NCBI RefSeq assembly: GCF_010500245.1
Contig: NZ_JAAGOX010000015.1
Location: 1 to 64,000, forward strand
From: Ruegeria sp. PrR005
GTDB taxonomy: Bacteria > Pseudomonadota > Alphaproteobacteria > Rhodobacterales > Rhodobacteraceae
DNA: 64,000 nucleotides
Direction of reading: 5' to 3'
Position numbers and translations under genes: made by a program
Part shown: piece by piece, positions 7,329-15,280 of the stretch
Layout of the letters: the number at the start of each line of letters is the position of its first letter
Numbering within the stretch: the stretch's first letter is position 1
The notes under the pieces: model-generated
What the model was told of the DNA's origin: nothing
What the model saw: the letters and a program-made list of their open reading frames with translations, nothing else
Databases searched by the model: none

Positions 7329-8702
7329 TCAAAGCCTTTCGGTTGTTGGTTGTTCAAGTTCGCTGGCAAAGCGTTCTGCCAAAAGCGCACGCGCCTCGCT
7401 CAGTCGCTCATGTGCGGCGGTGTCATCCGCTTCCCGATTGGCCGCTTGCGCAAGCCGGTCGTTCGAGAGCGGGTCGGTGGGGCGCCCGTCCACCAGCACT
7501 TCGTAATGCAGGTTGGGGCCGGTTGCGGTTCCGCTCGCGCCGACGCGGCCGATCACGTCGCCGGCCATCACGCGCTGCCCCGGTTCAAGCCCCTTCGGCA
7601 CGGCGCTGAGATGCGCATAGCGTGTCAGCGTGTCAGACCCATGCGCGATCTCGACCACCCGTCCATAACCGCCGCGACGGCCGATGAAGCGGACGCGGCC
7701 AGGTGCGGTTGCTTGCACAGGCGTGCCGCGCGCCGCCGCGAAATCGACACCCGTGTGCATCCGCACATTGCCATAGACCGGGTGCGTGCGACGGCCGAAG
7801 ACGGAACTCAGCCGCGCCCCTTCGACCGGTTGCGCAAAGACGCGCAACACCTCGCCGTCGACATAGATCGTTGCCTGACCGCTGCCGTCCTCCGGCCAGA
7901 CGATCTCGTAGACCGATCCGCCAAGGTCCAGCGCGGCAAAGGCAAGCTCGGGCTGCCCGATTATCTCACCCCCGTCTCGTGCCTCGCGCCACAAGAGGCG
8001 CAGTGTCTCGCCGCCGGTAAGGTCGCGGCGAAAATCTACCGTTCCGCCCAGCATCTGTGCCAGATCGACCGCAAAGCGTGCGGGGATGTCCGCCCTTTCC
8101 AGCGCGGCGAAGATCGAGCTTTCGATCACCGCCTCTCCCGCCAGAGTTATCAGTTCGGGGTCTGGCTGCACCACGCGGGCGACAAGCTCCTCGCCAAAGA
8201 TCGCTTCGATCCGCACGCCGTCGTCAACGGCCAGCTGCACACGCCGTGGTTTCCCGTCGGGTTGCGCGATCAAGGTTACCGCATGACCCGGGCGCAACCG
8301 GCGCAGGTCGTATTCCGCCCCAAACGCCAGTGCGATTTCGGCCCGATCGGGGGTAGCAATACCAGCGTCCGCCAGGACCGCATCCAGTGTCTCTCCCGCC
8401 GCGATTTCGCGCGACCAGCGGATCAGGGGCGGTTCCACCGCGGGCAAAGAGGTTTCGGTGAACGCTATCTGCAAGAGGGGGACGGGGCGCAGGGCCGGAC
8501 CCCGGTTGACTTGTATCGCCTTGGGCGGGGTCACGTCGTCAGCGGCAAGTTGCGGTGCCGCGAGCGGATCGGGAATCCAGCGCATGGCTTCGGTTATCGC
8601 CGGGGGCGCCGGTTCCTTGGGCATACCTCCAGAGAGGGTGAGGCCGACAACCGATAATGCGCCTGCGACTGTCATGGCCGCCAGGGCGGATCCTCTCTTC
8701 AT
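7329..8702 (-). CDS. M23-family murein endopeptidase
   Basis: A 457-residue exported protein with an N-terminal hydrophobic segment (residues 5-25), an N-terminal half resembling OapA/LysM-type modules (AGETLDAVLADAGI), and a C-terminal LytM domain. The zinc and catalytic residues are present: H and D in HTGVDFA, H in RYAHLS and H in LHYEV. It should cut peptide crosslinks of peptidoglycan. The ATG at 8702 has a very strong AAGGAGGG ribosome site 4 nt upstream. The reading frame continues open upstream to 8930 (see separate entry). It is the first gene of the M23-DUF411-ZIP-lspA operon, driven from a MerR-type promoter at 8967-8997. Confidence 0.9.
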   Translation of the reverse strand: MKRGSALAAMTVAGALSVVGLTLSGGMPKEPAPPAITEAMRWIPDPLAAPQLAADDVTPPKAIQVNRGPALRPVPLLQIAFTETSLPAVEPPLIRWSREIAAGETLDAVLADAGIATPDRAEIALAFGAEYDLRRLRPGHAVTLIAQPDGKPRRVQLAVDDGVRIEAIFGEELVARVVQPDPELITLAGEAVIESSIFAALERADIPARFAVDLAQMLGGTVDFRRDLTGGETLRLLWREARDGGEIIGQPELAFAALDLGGSVYEIVWPEDGSGQATIYVDGEVLRVFAQPVEGARLSSVFGRRTHPVYGNVRMHTGVDFAAARGTPVQATAPGRVRFIGRRGGYGRVVEIAHGSDTLTRYAHLSAVPKGLEPGQRVMAGDVIGRVGASGTATGPNLHYEVLVDGRPTDPLSNDRLAQAANREADDTAAHERLSEARALLAERFASELEQPTTERL

Positions 8703-8930
8703 GTTACCCTCCTTGGCCCTTCGGTCAGTGCGCGCCGGATCAGCGGCATTTTGAAATCCGCTTCGCTTCGGATCGTTCGCGTCTGATCTGTCAGCGCAAA
8801 CCTGGCCACAACCGCCGGACCACCCATGTTCCGCGCTCGCTTCGTCAGACCGTGGCAACAGCCAGGTGAAAACCAGCGCCGCCGCGCCCGCCAACACCCG
8901 CACTACGTTCTGAAAACCCGAATGCTTCAC
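8703..8930 (-). other. In-frame open leader before the M23 gene, possible small membrane ORF
   Basis: The M23 frame stays open for 76 more codons upstream, to a GTG at 8930 with GGAG nearby. The predicted segment starts with a hydrophobic stretch (VVRVLAGAAALVFTWLLP) and repeats the string SGFQN at its residues 4-8 and 57-61. It has no stop of its own. The strong ribosome site before 8702 argues that the peptidase starts there, so this is either a translated leader that runs into the peptidase or a non-coding 5' UTR of about 250 nt. Confidence 0.4.
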
Positions 8931-8966
8931 GCCGCTCCGCTCGATTTTGATTCGTTGTTTTCTCGG

Positions 8967-8997
8967 CGTATACGACCTCCAGCTACTGTAGGTTCAA
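8967..8997 (-). promoter_or_regulatory. MerR-type promoter/operator of the M23-DUF411-ZIP-lspA operon
   Basis: Read on the minus strand, TTGAAC (8997-8992) and TATACG (8972-8967) are separated by exactly 19 bp with a dyad-bearing spacer (CTACAGTAGCTGGAGG). The layout matches the promoter at 2662-2692, implying the same MerR-type activator. Confidence 0.75.
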
Positions 8998-9077
8998 GAC
9001 GTTTTTTGACCGCGGAATAGGTGGCGGCAGATCTCCGCGCCGCTGGGCCAAAAACTTGTGTTATAAGATGATCAAAG

Positions 9078-9092
9078 CTACAGGTGATGTAG
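9078..9092. promoter_or_regulatory. Short dyad before merR, possible autoregulatory site
   Basis: CTACA-GGTGA-TGTAG is a perfect 5-bp inverted repeat 17 bp before the regulator start. Its arms resemble those in the two MerR-type promoters, so the regulator may bind here to control itself. Confidence 0.45.
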
Positions 9093-9109
9093 GTTAAGTG
9101 GAGACGGGC

Positions 9110-9538
9110 ATGCTGACGATCGGCACCTTGGCTAAGAAGACGGGAACGAAGGTACAGACGATCCGCTACTATGAGCAGATTGGCCTCTTGCCCGAGCCTG
9201 GGCGTTCGTCTGGCGGTCAGCGACGCTATGGTGACGCCGAACTTGATCGATTGTCCTTTGTCCGGCACGCGCGGCAACTCGGGTTTTCGCTCGAAGCGAT
9301 CCGCGAGCTTCTCGACCTCAGCGATCACCCGGACAAGTCCTGTGCCGAGGCCGATGCCATCGCCCGACGGCAGCTCAAGCAGGTCGAGCAACGCATTGCC
9401 CGGCTTGAAGCCCTTCAGACGGAATTGAAGAGGATGGTTCATGAATGCAGCGGCGGTCACACCGCCGATTGCCGCGTGCTGGAGGTGTTGCGCGACCACT
9501 CAGAGTGCTTGACCAACCACGAAGAAATCGGCGGCTGA
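9110..9538 (+). CDS. MerR-family heavy-metal-responsive regulator (CadR/PbrR/ZntR type)
   Basis: A 142-residue cytoplasmic transcription factor. Residues 1-70 form the winged helix-turn-helix (IGTLAKKTGTKVQTIRYYE, then the LPEPGR wing and HARQLGFSLEAIRELL). A long dimerisation helix follows, and the metal loop carries Cys78, Cys113 and Cys121, close to the C78/C113/C122 pattern of lead and cadmium sensors. The ATG at 9110 has GGAG 6-7 nt upstream; the in-frame GTG at 9098 lacks a good site. It should sense Zn2+, Cd2+ or Pb2+ and activate the two 19-bp-spacer promoters by untwisting DNA. It is divergent from the M23 operon. Confidence 0.9.
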   Translation: MLTIGTLAKKTGTKVQTIRYYEQIGLLPEPGRSSGGQRRYGDAELDRLSFVRHARQLGFSLEAIRELLDLSDHPDKSCAEADAIARRQLKQVEQRIARLEALQTELKRMVHECSGGHTADCRVLEVLRDHSECLTNHEEIGG

Positions 9539-9868
9539 AACAACTGTGGTCCATGCAGGACCACCCGCAATTCTAGCCGCACTCGCGGGCGGTTCGCCAT
9601 TTGGCGGTGATGACGCCACGGGGCCGGTCTTCGCGCCCATCCCGGCCGGACGCTCCTTCAGAACGCTGCTGATCTGCTTTTGCTGAACCGGTTTCATTTC
9701 ATCCCCTGTCTCCTCGATAGGTGAACAGGCAAACCTCAACACAAGAACATTTCAGACAAGCACACCCAAGGTGCCAGCCGCCGCTGATTATCTCGCCAAA
9801 TCCAAAGGAAAACCTTATTGTGGGCCAACGCCACAACAGCTTTCGCAAAGGGCGACAAGGAAAGAGAT
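9539..9868. other. Intergenic stretch, hairpin but no convincing gene
   Basis: This stretch of 330 bp between merR and the cyclase gene contains a 7-bp hairpin at 9546-9564 (GTGGTCC, 5-nt loop, GGACCAC) just after the merR stop, which may end that transcript although it lacks a T-run. A minus-strand ORF of up to 80 codons lies here, but it overlaps the end of merR and shows no recognisable features. The promoter of the cyclase gene is presumably in the right part. Confidence 0.4.
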
Positions 9869-11197
9869 GTGAGACCCGACACCCGGTACGCGCTCAGCGG
9901 AGATCTTAGCATCGCCTACCAGGTCTTTGGCGATGGCGACGAGGATCTTGTCGTCGTTCCGGGTTGGGTCTCCAATGTCGATCTGTTCTGGGATGAGCCG
10001 GTCGTTGCGCGCTTTCTCACCGAACTCTCAAGCTTTTGTCGCGTCATTCTGTTCGACAAACGCGGCACTGGTCTCTCGGACCGGGGCACCGGCGCCGCCA
10101 CCCTCGAAGAGCGGATGGATGATGTCCGGGCCGTCATGGATGCGGTCGGTTCGCAAAGCGCCACGATCTTCGGCTATTCCGAAGGCGGGCCGATGAGCGT
10201 GTTGTTCGCCGCCACCTATCCGGACCGCACCCGCGCCCTTGTTCTGGCGGGCAGTTACGCCAACCGGCGCGCGCGCGCGAATTACCCCCACGGCTTGTCC
10301 GAGGCCGATGTCGACAGGCTGGTCGAAAGGGTGCGCGCCGATTGGGGCACCCCGCTGGACATCGAGCGGCGCATTCCCAGCCTTGCGGATAACCCCAGGT
10401 TCCGGAATTGGTGGGCCCGGTTTCTGCGCGGCGGCGCTTCGCCCGCGGCGGCCCTGGCTTTGCTACGGATGAACCTTGATATCGACGTGCGGCCTATCCT
10501 TGCTTCGGTGCAGGCGCCCAGTTTGATTCTGCACGCGGTACGGGATCGGGTCGTTGCCTGTTCGAACGGGCGCTATCTGGCCGCGAACATCCCGAATGCC
10601 CGGATGGTCGAGATCGACGCCGACGATCATGTTCCCTTTACCGAGACCTCGGAATGCGTCTTGTCCGAGATCCGGCAATTCGTCACCGGGCAGGCGAGAC
10701 GCCAGATCGAGGAACGGGTTCTGGGAACCATCATGTTCACCGACATCGTCGGGTCGACCAGCCTCGCGCACAAGGTCGGAGACAGGGCCTGGACCGACAC
10801 GTTGGCAGCGCATCATGACGAGATCAGAAACCAGCTTGAGATTTTTGGCGGGCGCGAGGTCAAGACCACCGGCGACGGGTTTCTTGCGATGTTCGACGGC
10901 CCGGCACGGGCGGTCCGCTGCGGGCATTCCATTCAATCCGCCGTGGAGGCGATCGGCCTCAAGGTCCGCATCGGCCTGCATACCGGCGAGTGCACCATCT
11001 CCGGCGATGACGTCGCCGGAATAGCGGTTCACATCGCGGCCCGCATCGGTGGCATGGCCGAATCCGGACAGGTCCTTGTGTCACAAACCGTGCGCGATCT
11101 GGTGGCCGGGTCCGGCCTGATCTTCGACAATCTGGGCGTGCAGGAATTGCGGGGCGTTGACGGCCAGTGGTCGATCTGCGCCGCAAGATCGAAGTAG
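9869..11197 (+). CDS. Alpha/beta-hydrolase fused to class III adenylate/guanylate cyclase
   Basis: A 442-residue soluble two-domain protein. Residues 1-270 form an alpha/beta-hydrolase fold with the oxyanion region VVPGWVSN, the nucleophile elbow GYSEGG, D in LHAVRDRV and H in DADDHVPF. Residues 280-440 are a class III cyclase domain: GTIMFTDIVGST with the first metal Asp, KTTGDGFLAMF with the second, and the VRIGLHTGE segment. The fusion is known in actinobacteria and proteobacteria; it would link binding of a small ligand to making cAMP or cGMP, but the ligand is unknown. GTG at 9869 is chosen because AAGGA lies 7 nt upstream and the protein then starts as in relatives (MRPDTRYALSG); an upstream in-frame TTG (9818) lacks support. 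Confidence 0.88.
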   Translation: MRPDTRYALSGDLSIAYQVFGDGDEDLVVVPGWVSNVDLFWDEPVVARFLTELSSFCRVILFDKRGTGLSDRGTGAATLEERMDDVRAVMDAVGSQSATIFGYSEGGPMSVLFAATYPDRTRALVLAGSYANRRARANYPHGLSEADVDRLVERVRADWGTPLDIERRIPSLADNPRFRNWWARFLRGGASPAAALALLRMNLDIDVRPILASVQAPSLILHAVRDRVVACSNGRYLAANIPNARMVEIDADDHVPFTETSECVLSEIRQFVTGQARRQIEERVLGTIMFTDIVGSTSLAHKVGDRAWTDTLAAHHDEIRNQLEIFGGREVKTTGDGFLAMFDGPARAVRCGHSIQSAVEAIGLKVRIGLHTGECTISGDDVAGIAVHIAARIGGMAESGQVLVSQTVRDLVAGSGLIFDNLGVQELRGVDGQWSICAARSK

Positions 11198-11239
11198 GCC
11201 CGAACCGGGCAACCGGTGCGGAATGGGCTCTCAGGGCCT

Positions 11240-11286
11240 GTACAAAACGGTCAATCCCCCCTTGGACCCCGGTACAAAACGGTCAA
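11240..11286. repeat. Two copies of a 15-bp direct repeat, 32 bp apart
   Basis: GTACAAAACGGTCAA occurs at 11240-11254 and again at 11272-11286, between the convergent cyclase and TetR genes. Tandem repeats of this kind are seen at the ends of some insertion sequences (IS21-like ends come to mind) and in regulator-binding arrays. No transposase is present here. Confidence 0.75.
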
Positions 11287-11300
11287 AACAACGGTTTGCC

Positions 11301-11948
11301 TCAGTCCGCGAAGGTGGTCTTGTGGGCAGGAAAGACCATGCGCAGATGCGCCATGGTCAGGCGCAACCCTTCCTCGATCGAGAAGCTTTCGGGGGTCAGG
11401 TACAATTTTTGCCAGAACCCGTCGGTCAGTGAATCGATGCAGAACGCCACGTCGCGGGCCTCTGTTTCCGAGGCATTCGGTAACAGTTCGCGGCACAATT
11501 CATAGAGCGCCGCGCCTCTCTGGACATCGAAATCCCGCGCACTTTCGGCATAGCGAGGGCGGAAACTCGCCTCGCCCCAGAACGAGAACCAGACCGCCAG
11601 CGCCTCGCGGTTGCACACCACCGGCGAGAAGTCGGCGCGGATCAGTGCCGCCAGCCGTTCCGCCGGCTCGGCTCCGGCCTCTGCCACCGCGTTGCGCCAG
11701 GTGTCGGCATAGATCGAATACTGGTACTCCAGCGCGGCGGCTAACAACATGTCTTTGCTTTTAAAGTAAAAAACAGCGACACCCTGGGACAGCCCGGCCG
11801 CATTCGCAACCGTTGCCAGCGTGGTCCGGGACAACCCGTTCTCAACGACCGAGCGCAGCGTCGCCTCGATCAGCTGCTTCCGGCGGCGGTCGGCATTGTC
11901 CTTGCGTTCCTTGCGTTGCCGGGGCGGCGGCGGGGCTTTTGTGGTCAT
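11301..11948 (-). CDS. TetR-family regulator, BetI-like
   Basis: About 215 residues. The helix-turn-helix lies near residues 25-70 (RRKQLIEATLRSVVENGLSRTTLATVANAAGLSQGVAVFYFKSKDML), and the C-terminal ligand/dimer domain (ADFSPVVCNREALAVWFSFWGEA, ALYELCRELL) matches the BetI type that responds to choline-like compounds. The start may be the ATG at 11948 or an ATG at 11978; both keep the domain. It is divergent from the FAD oxidoreductase operon, and the palindrome TTTGAGCGCTCAAA at 12022-12035 lies between them, the likely operator. A near-identical site precedes the oxygenase gene at 24.5 kb, so this protein probably controls both. Confidence 0.87.
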   Translation of the reverse strand: MTTKAPPPPRQRKERKDNADRRRKQLIEATLRSVVENGLSRTTLATVANAAGLSQGVAVFYFKSKDMLLAAALEYQYSIYADTWRNAVAEAGAEPAERLAALIRADFSPVVCNREALAVWFSFWGEASFRPRYAESARDFDVQRGAALYELCRELLPNASETEARDVAFCIDSLTDGFWQKLYLTPESFSIEEGLRLTMAHLRMVFPAHKTTFAD

Positions 11949-12011
11949 CCTGGCGGCTCCCGGTTTTCCATGTCGCATCTCTATCCTGTCCGTTCGCATG
12001 AATAAAGTAGC

Positions 12012-12038
12012 CTAAAATTTATTTGAGCGCTCAAAAAA
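12012..12038. promoter_or_regulatory. Probable TetR operator, copy 1
   Basis: This 27-bp element contains the perfect palindrome TTTGAGCGCTCAAA (12022-12035) flanked by CTAAAATTTA. The same element occurs inverted at 24553-24579 with 26 of 27 bases identical. It lies in the divergent promoter region between the TetR gene and the first FAD oxidoreductase gene. Confidence 0.75.
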
Positions 12039-12092
12039 CTTTACGAAACCCGCGCGCCGGGGTATTCCTTGATCAACAAGAGGGAGCACGCG

Positions 12093-13730
12093 ATGGGGCG
12101 TCACGACCGATATGATGCAATAATCGCCGGGGCAGGCCACAATGGCCTGACCACGGCCTGCTACCTGGCCAAGGCCGGGCTCAAGGTTCTGGTGGTCGAG
12201 AAAAACGACTGGATCGGCGGCGCTGCCGTCAGCCGCTCGCTGCATCCCGGCTGGACCTATTCGAACTGTTCCTATGTCTGTTCTCTGTTGCGGCGCGAGA
12301 TCGTGCGCGACCTTGAATTGCCGCGCTTCGGGCTTCAGGTCATCCCTTACGAGGGCGGCGCGACCTTTACCCCCGACGGCGACTATTTCGCCTATTATTC
12401 CGACCACGATGCCCTACGGCGCGAGATCGCCCGGCACGAACCGCGCGATGTAGATGCCTATGAGCGGTTCAGCCAGACGGTGATGCGGCAATGCCGGTTC
12501 ATCCGGCCGTTCCTGCTCAGAACCGCGCCCGATCCGGTGCGGATGCGTCCGCGTGATGTTTCAGAGCTGGCCTATCTGGTGCGCAAGGTACACGGGCTGG
12601 GCGCGCGCGAGATCGGCGAGACGCTGCGGTTCTGGACCATGTCGATCGGCGATTTCCTGGACGAGCATTTCGAGAATGACCTGATCAAGGCGCATCTGGC
12701 CGGATCGGGGATCATAGGAACCGGGCTGGGTGTCTATTCGCCAGGGTCCGCCTATGTGCTGCTGCATCATTATATGGGGGATGTCGACGGAACCATCGGC
12801 GCCTGGGGGTTTGCCCGGGGTGGCATGGGGTCGATCAGCCGCGCGCTGGGATTGGCGTTTGAAGAGGCGGGCGGCACCATCGTGACCGGCTCAGGTATCG
12901 ACAAGTTCCTGACCAAGGGCGGCAAGGTAACCGGTGTCGCGCTGGAGAACGGCGATACCTACGAGGCGCCGGTTGTCGCCTCGAACATGGATGTCAAACG
13001 GACCTTTCTGGAACACACCGACCGCGATGACTTGCCGGGCGATTTCCTGCGTGCGGTCGAGCGGTTCAAGATCCGCGGTTCGTCGGGCAAGCTGAACATC
13101 GCGCTGGATCGCATGCCCGAGTTTCCGGCCGCACCCGCCGGTGCGCCGTTCCTGCGGGGCGACATGCATTGTTCGACCTCACTGGCCGAGCTTGAGCGTG
13201 CCTATGACGACTGGAAGGACGGCCGCTGGTCGCAAAGCCCCTATTTCGACATGCTGATCCCCAGTCAGATCGACCCGACCATTGCGCCGCCGGGCAGCCA
13301 TATGATGACCGTCTTTGTACAATACGCGCCCTATGATCTTGAGGTCGACGGCGTGCGCGACGCCGCCAACTGGACCGAGGAACGCCGCCGCGCCTTTGCC
13401 GATTGCGTGCTGGACAAGATGTCGATTGCCTGCCCCGACATCAAAGAGCGCGTGCAGCACGTGGAAATCCGCTCGCCGCTGGAGATCGAAAACGAGGTCG
13501 GGCTGACCGAGGGCAATATCTTCCAGGGCGAGTTGACCTTTGACCAGTTGCTCTTCAACCGGCCGGTGCCGGGCTATGCCGACTATCGCTCGCCGATCCG
13601 GGGTCTCTATCTGGTGGGATCGTCCGCGCATCCCGGTGGTGGGGTCATGGCCGCACCCGGGGCGAATGCCGCGCGCGAAATCCTGATCGACCTGGGCCGC
13701 CGCAGCGGGCTGCCGGCCGAAGCCGCGTGA
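12093..13730 (+). CDS. Phytoene-dehydrogenase-like FAD-dependent oxidoreductase 1
   Basis: A 545-residue flavoprotein. The N-terminal dinucleotide fold is clear (YDAIIAGAGHNGLTTACYLAKAG, then VVEKNDWIGGAA), and the C-terminus closes the FAD site with GLYLVGSSAHPGGGVMAAPGANAA. The family is the CrtI/PYROXD2-like group of amine and carotenoid oxidoreductases; in this context an amine or N-methyl oxidation is more likely than carotenoid desaturation. The ATG at 12093 follows AGGGAG by 6 nt; an in-frame TTG at 12069 is less likely. It is first in a run FAD1-FAD2-GcvT-like-aminotransferase with overlapping or touching genes. The TetR operator at 12012-12038 lies upstream. Confidence 0.85.
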   Translation: MGRHDRYDAIIAGAGHNGLTTACYLAKAGLKVLVVEKNDWIGGAAVSRSLHPGWTYSNCSYVCSLLRREIVRDLELPRFGLQVIPYEGGATFTPDGDYFAYYSDHDALRREIARHEPRDVDAYERFSQTVMRQCRFIRPFLLRTAPDPVRMRPRDVSELAYLVRKVHGLGAREIGETLRFWTMSIGDFLDEHFENDLIKAHLAGSGIIGTGLGVYSPGSAYVLLHHYMGDVDGTIGAWGFARGGMGSISRALGLAFEEAGGTIVTGSGIDKFLTKGGKVTGVALENGDTYEAPVVASNMDVKRTFLEHTDRDDLPGDFLRAVERFKIRGSSGKLNIALDRMPEFPAAPAGAPFLRGDMHCSTSLAELERAYDDWKDGRWSQSPYFDMLIPSQIDPTIAPPGSHMMTVFVQYAPYDLEVDGVRDAANWTEERRRAFADCVLDKMSIACPDIKERVQHVEIRSPLEIENEVGLTEGNIFQGELTFDQLLFNRPVPGYADYRSPIRGLYLVGSSAHPGGGVMAAPGANAAREILIDLGRRSGLPAEAA

Positions 13731-13741
13731 GGAGACGAGCG

Positions 13742-15280
13742 ATGGAACAGTTCGATGCGATCGTGATCGGGGCGGGGCACAATGGCCTGACGGCGGCGGC
13801 GGTTCTGGCGGGCAAGGGCAAAAAGGTCCTTGTGCTGGAGCGCAGTACCTCGCTGGGCGGCATGATGGCGACAGGAATGCTGAACGGAGTTCAGCTGCCC
13901 CGTCTGGCCCATCTTCTTTACAACCTGAATCCGGCCGTGGTCAGGGATCTGGGTCTGAAACTGGATGCAAAACCTATGCCCACGGTTGCCTTGTCCGAGG
14001 ATGGTCGGCACGTGGTGATGAAAGGGGCCGAGGCCCGGTTCGCCGATGGCACAGCACACCCGGATGCCGCGGCCTTTGCGACCTTGTACCAAAGGCTCGT
14101 GCGGTTTGGTACCTTGCTGGGCCAGCTTGCACAGGCAGCGCCGCCGGACCTGTCCGGGTCGCTGAGTCTGGCACAGGCGGGTGAACTGGGCGCGCTGGCG
14201 CGTCTTGGTTTGCGGTTGCGTCTGATGGGCAAGGCCGAGATGCGCGAGTTCCTGCGGATCGTACTGTCCAACGCGCAGGATCTGATCCTGGACGAATTGG
14301 CTGACGGGCCACTGGCCGGTGCGCTGGCAGCGGATGCAGTGCGCGGGGCCTGGGCGGGGCCGTCGGCGCCGGGAACGGTGTTTTCGTTGATCTACCGTTT
14401 GGCGCAGGGCGGTGGCGCCGCCCTACCGGCGGGCGGAATGGTCGCGGTGATTTCCGCGTTTGCCAAGGCAGCAGAGGTCCGGGGCGCAACGATCCGGACC
14501 GGGGCCGCCGTCCAGCGGATCGTTATCGAAGGGGATCGGGTTACGGGCGTCGAGTTGGCCGATGGCACGCGGGTATCGGCGGCGACGGTGCTGTCGACGG
14601 CGGGTGCGGCGCAAAGCATGATGCTGGCCGGTCACGAGAGCTACGACATCGAAGCTGTCCGCAGGTTGCGCAATTTCCGCACCAAGGGCACCGCAGCCAA
14701 GGTGAACCTGGTTCTGAGCGGCGCGCCCGAGTTCAACGGCCTCTCGCGTGAACAGGCGTCCGGGCGACTGTTGATTGCACCGTCCGTGCGCGCGGTTGAA
14801 AGGGCCTTTAATCCGGTAAAATACGGCGAGATTACTCAGATGCCGATCATCGAGGCGGTGGTTCCGACGCTGACCGCGCCGGATGCGTCCGGCAAACATG
14901 TGGTATCGGCGGTTGTTCAATATGTCCCTTATGCCCCCGACGGTGGCTGGACCGGTACCGCGCGCCAGATTGTGATCGATCAAGTCGTCGGCGCCCTGGA
15001 CCGGTTCGCGCCGGGACTTGCCGGTATGGTCACGGCCAGCGAATTGCTGACACCTGGCGATATCGAGTCTGAGACCGGTGCGCCGGGTGGGCATTGGCAT
15101 CATGGCGAGATGAGTTTCGACCAACTCATGTCGGTGCGCCCCGCCAATGGGCTGGCCCACTACGGATTCGGGCCGGCGGGACTGTACCTTGCGGGGGCTG
15201 CGGCGCATCCGGGTGGCGATGTCACAGGCGCACCGGGCCGGAACGCCGCGCTGAAGGCATTGAAGGAGATGGCGGCATGA
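13742..15280 (+). CDS. Phytoene-dehydrogenase-like FAD-dependent oxidoreductase 2
   Basis: A 512-residue paralogue of the preceding protein, with FDAIVIGAGHNGLTAAAVLAGKG, VLERSTSLGG and the C-terminal FAD closure GLYLAGAAAHPGGDVTGAPGRNAA. Overall similarity to its neighbour is visible at both ends but the middle differs, so the two may form a heteromer or act on successive intermediates. The ATG at 13742 lies 11 bp after the stop of the first gene with GAGGAG in front. Its stop overlaps the next start by 4 bp (ATGA), indicating translational coupling. Confidence 0.85.
   Translation: MEQFDAIVIGAGHNGLTAAAVLAGKGKKVLVLERSTSLGGMMATGMLNGVQLPRLAHLLYNLNPAVVRDLGLKLDAKPMPTVALSEDGRHVVMKGAEARFADGTAHPDAAAFATLYQRLVRFGTLLGQLAQAAPPDLSGSLSLAQAGELGALARLGLRLRLMGKAEMREFLRIVLSNAQDLILDELADGPLAGALAADAVRGAWAGPSAPGTVFSLIYRLAQGGGAALPAGGMVAVISAFAKAAEVRGATIRTGAAVQRIVIEGDRVTGVELADGTRVSAATVLSTAGAAQSMMLAGHESYDIEAVRRLRNFRTKGTAAKVNLVLSGAPEFNGLSREQASGRLLIAPSVRAVERAFNPVKYGEITQMPIIEAVVPTLTAPDASGKHVVSAVVQYVPYAPDGGWTGTARQIVIDQVVGALDRFAPGLAGMVTASELLTPGDIESETGAPGGHWHHGEMSFDQLMSVRPANGLAHYGFGPAGLYLAGAAAHPGGDVTGAPGRNAALKALKEMAA

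Noticed and set aside
9500-9742. An 80-codon minus-strand ORF after merR
   Set aside because: It overlaps the merR 3' end, has no domain, and its composition is consistent with a chance frame.
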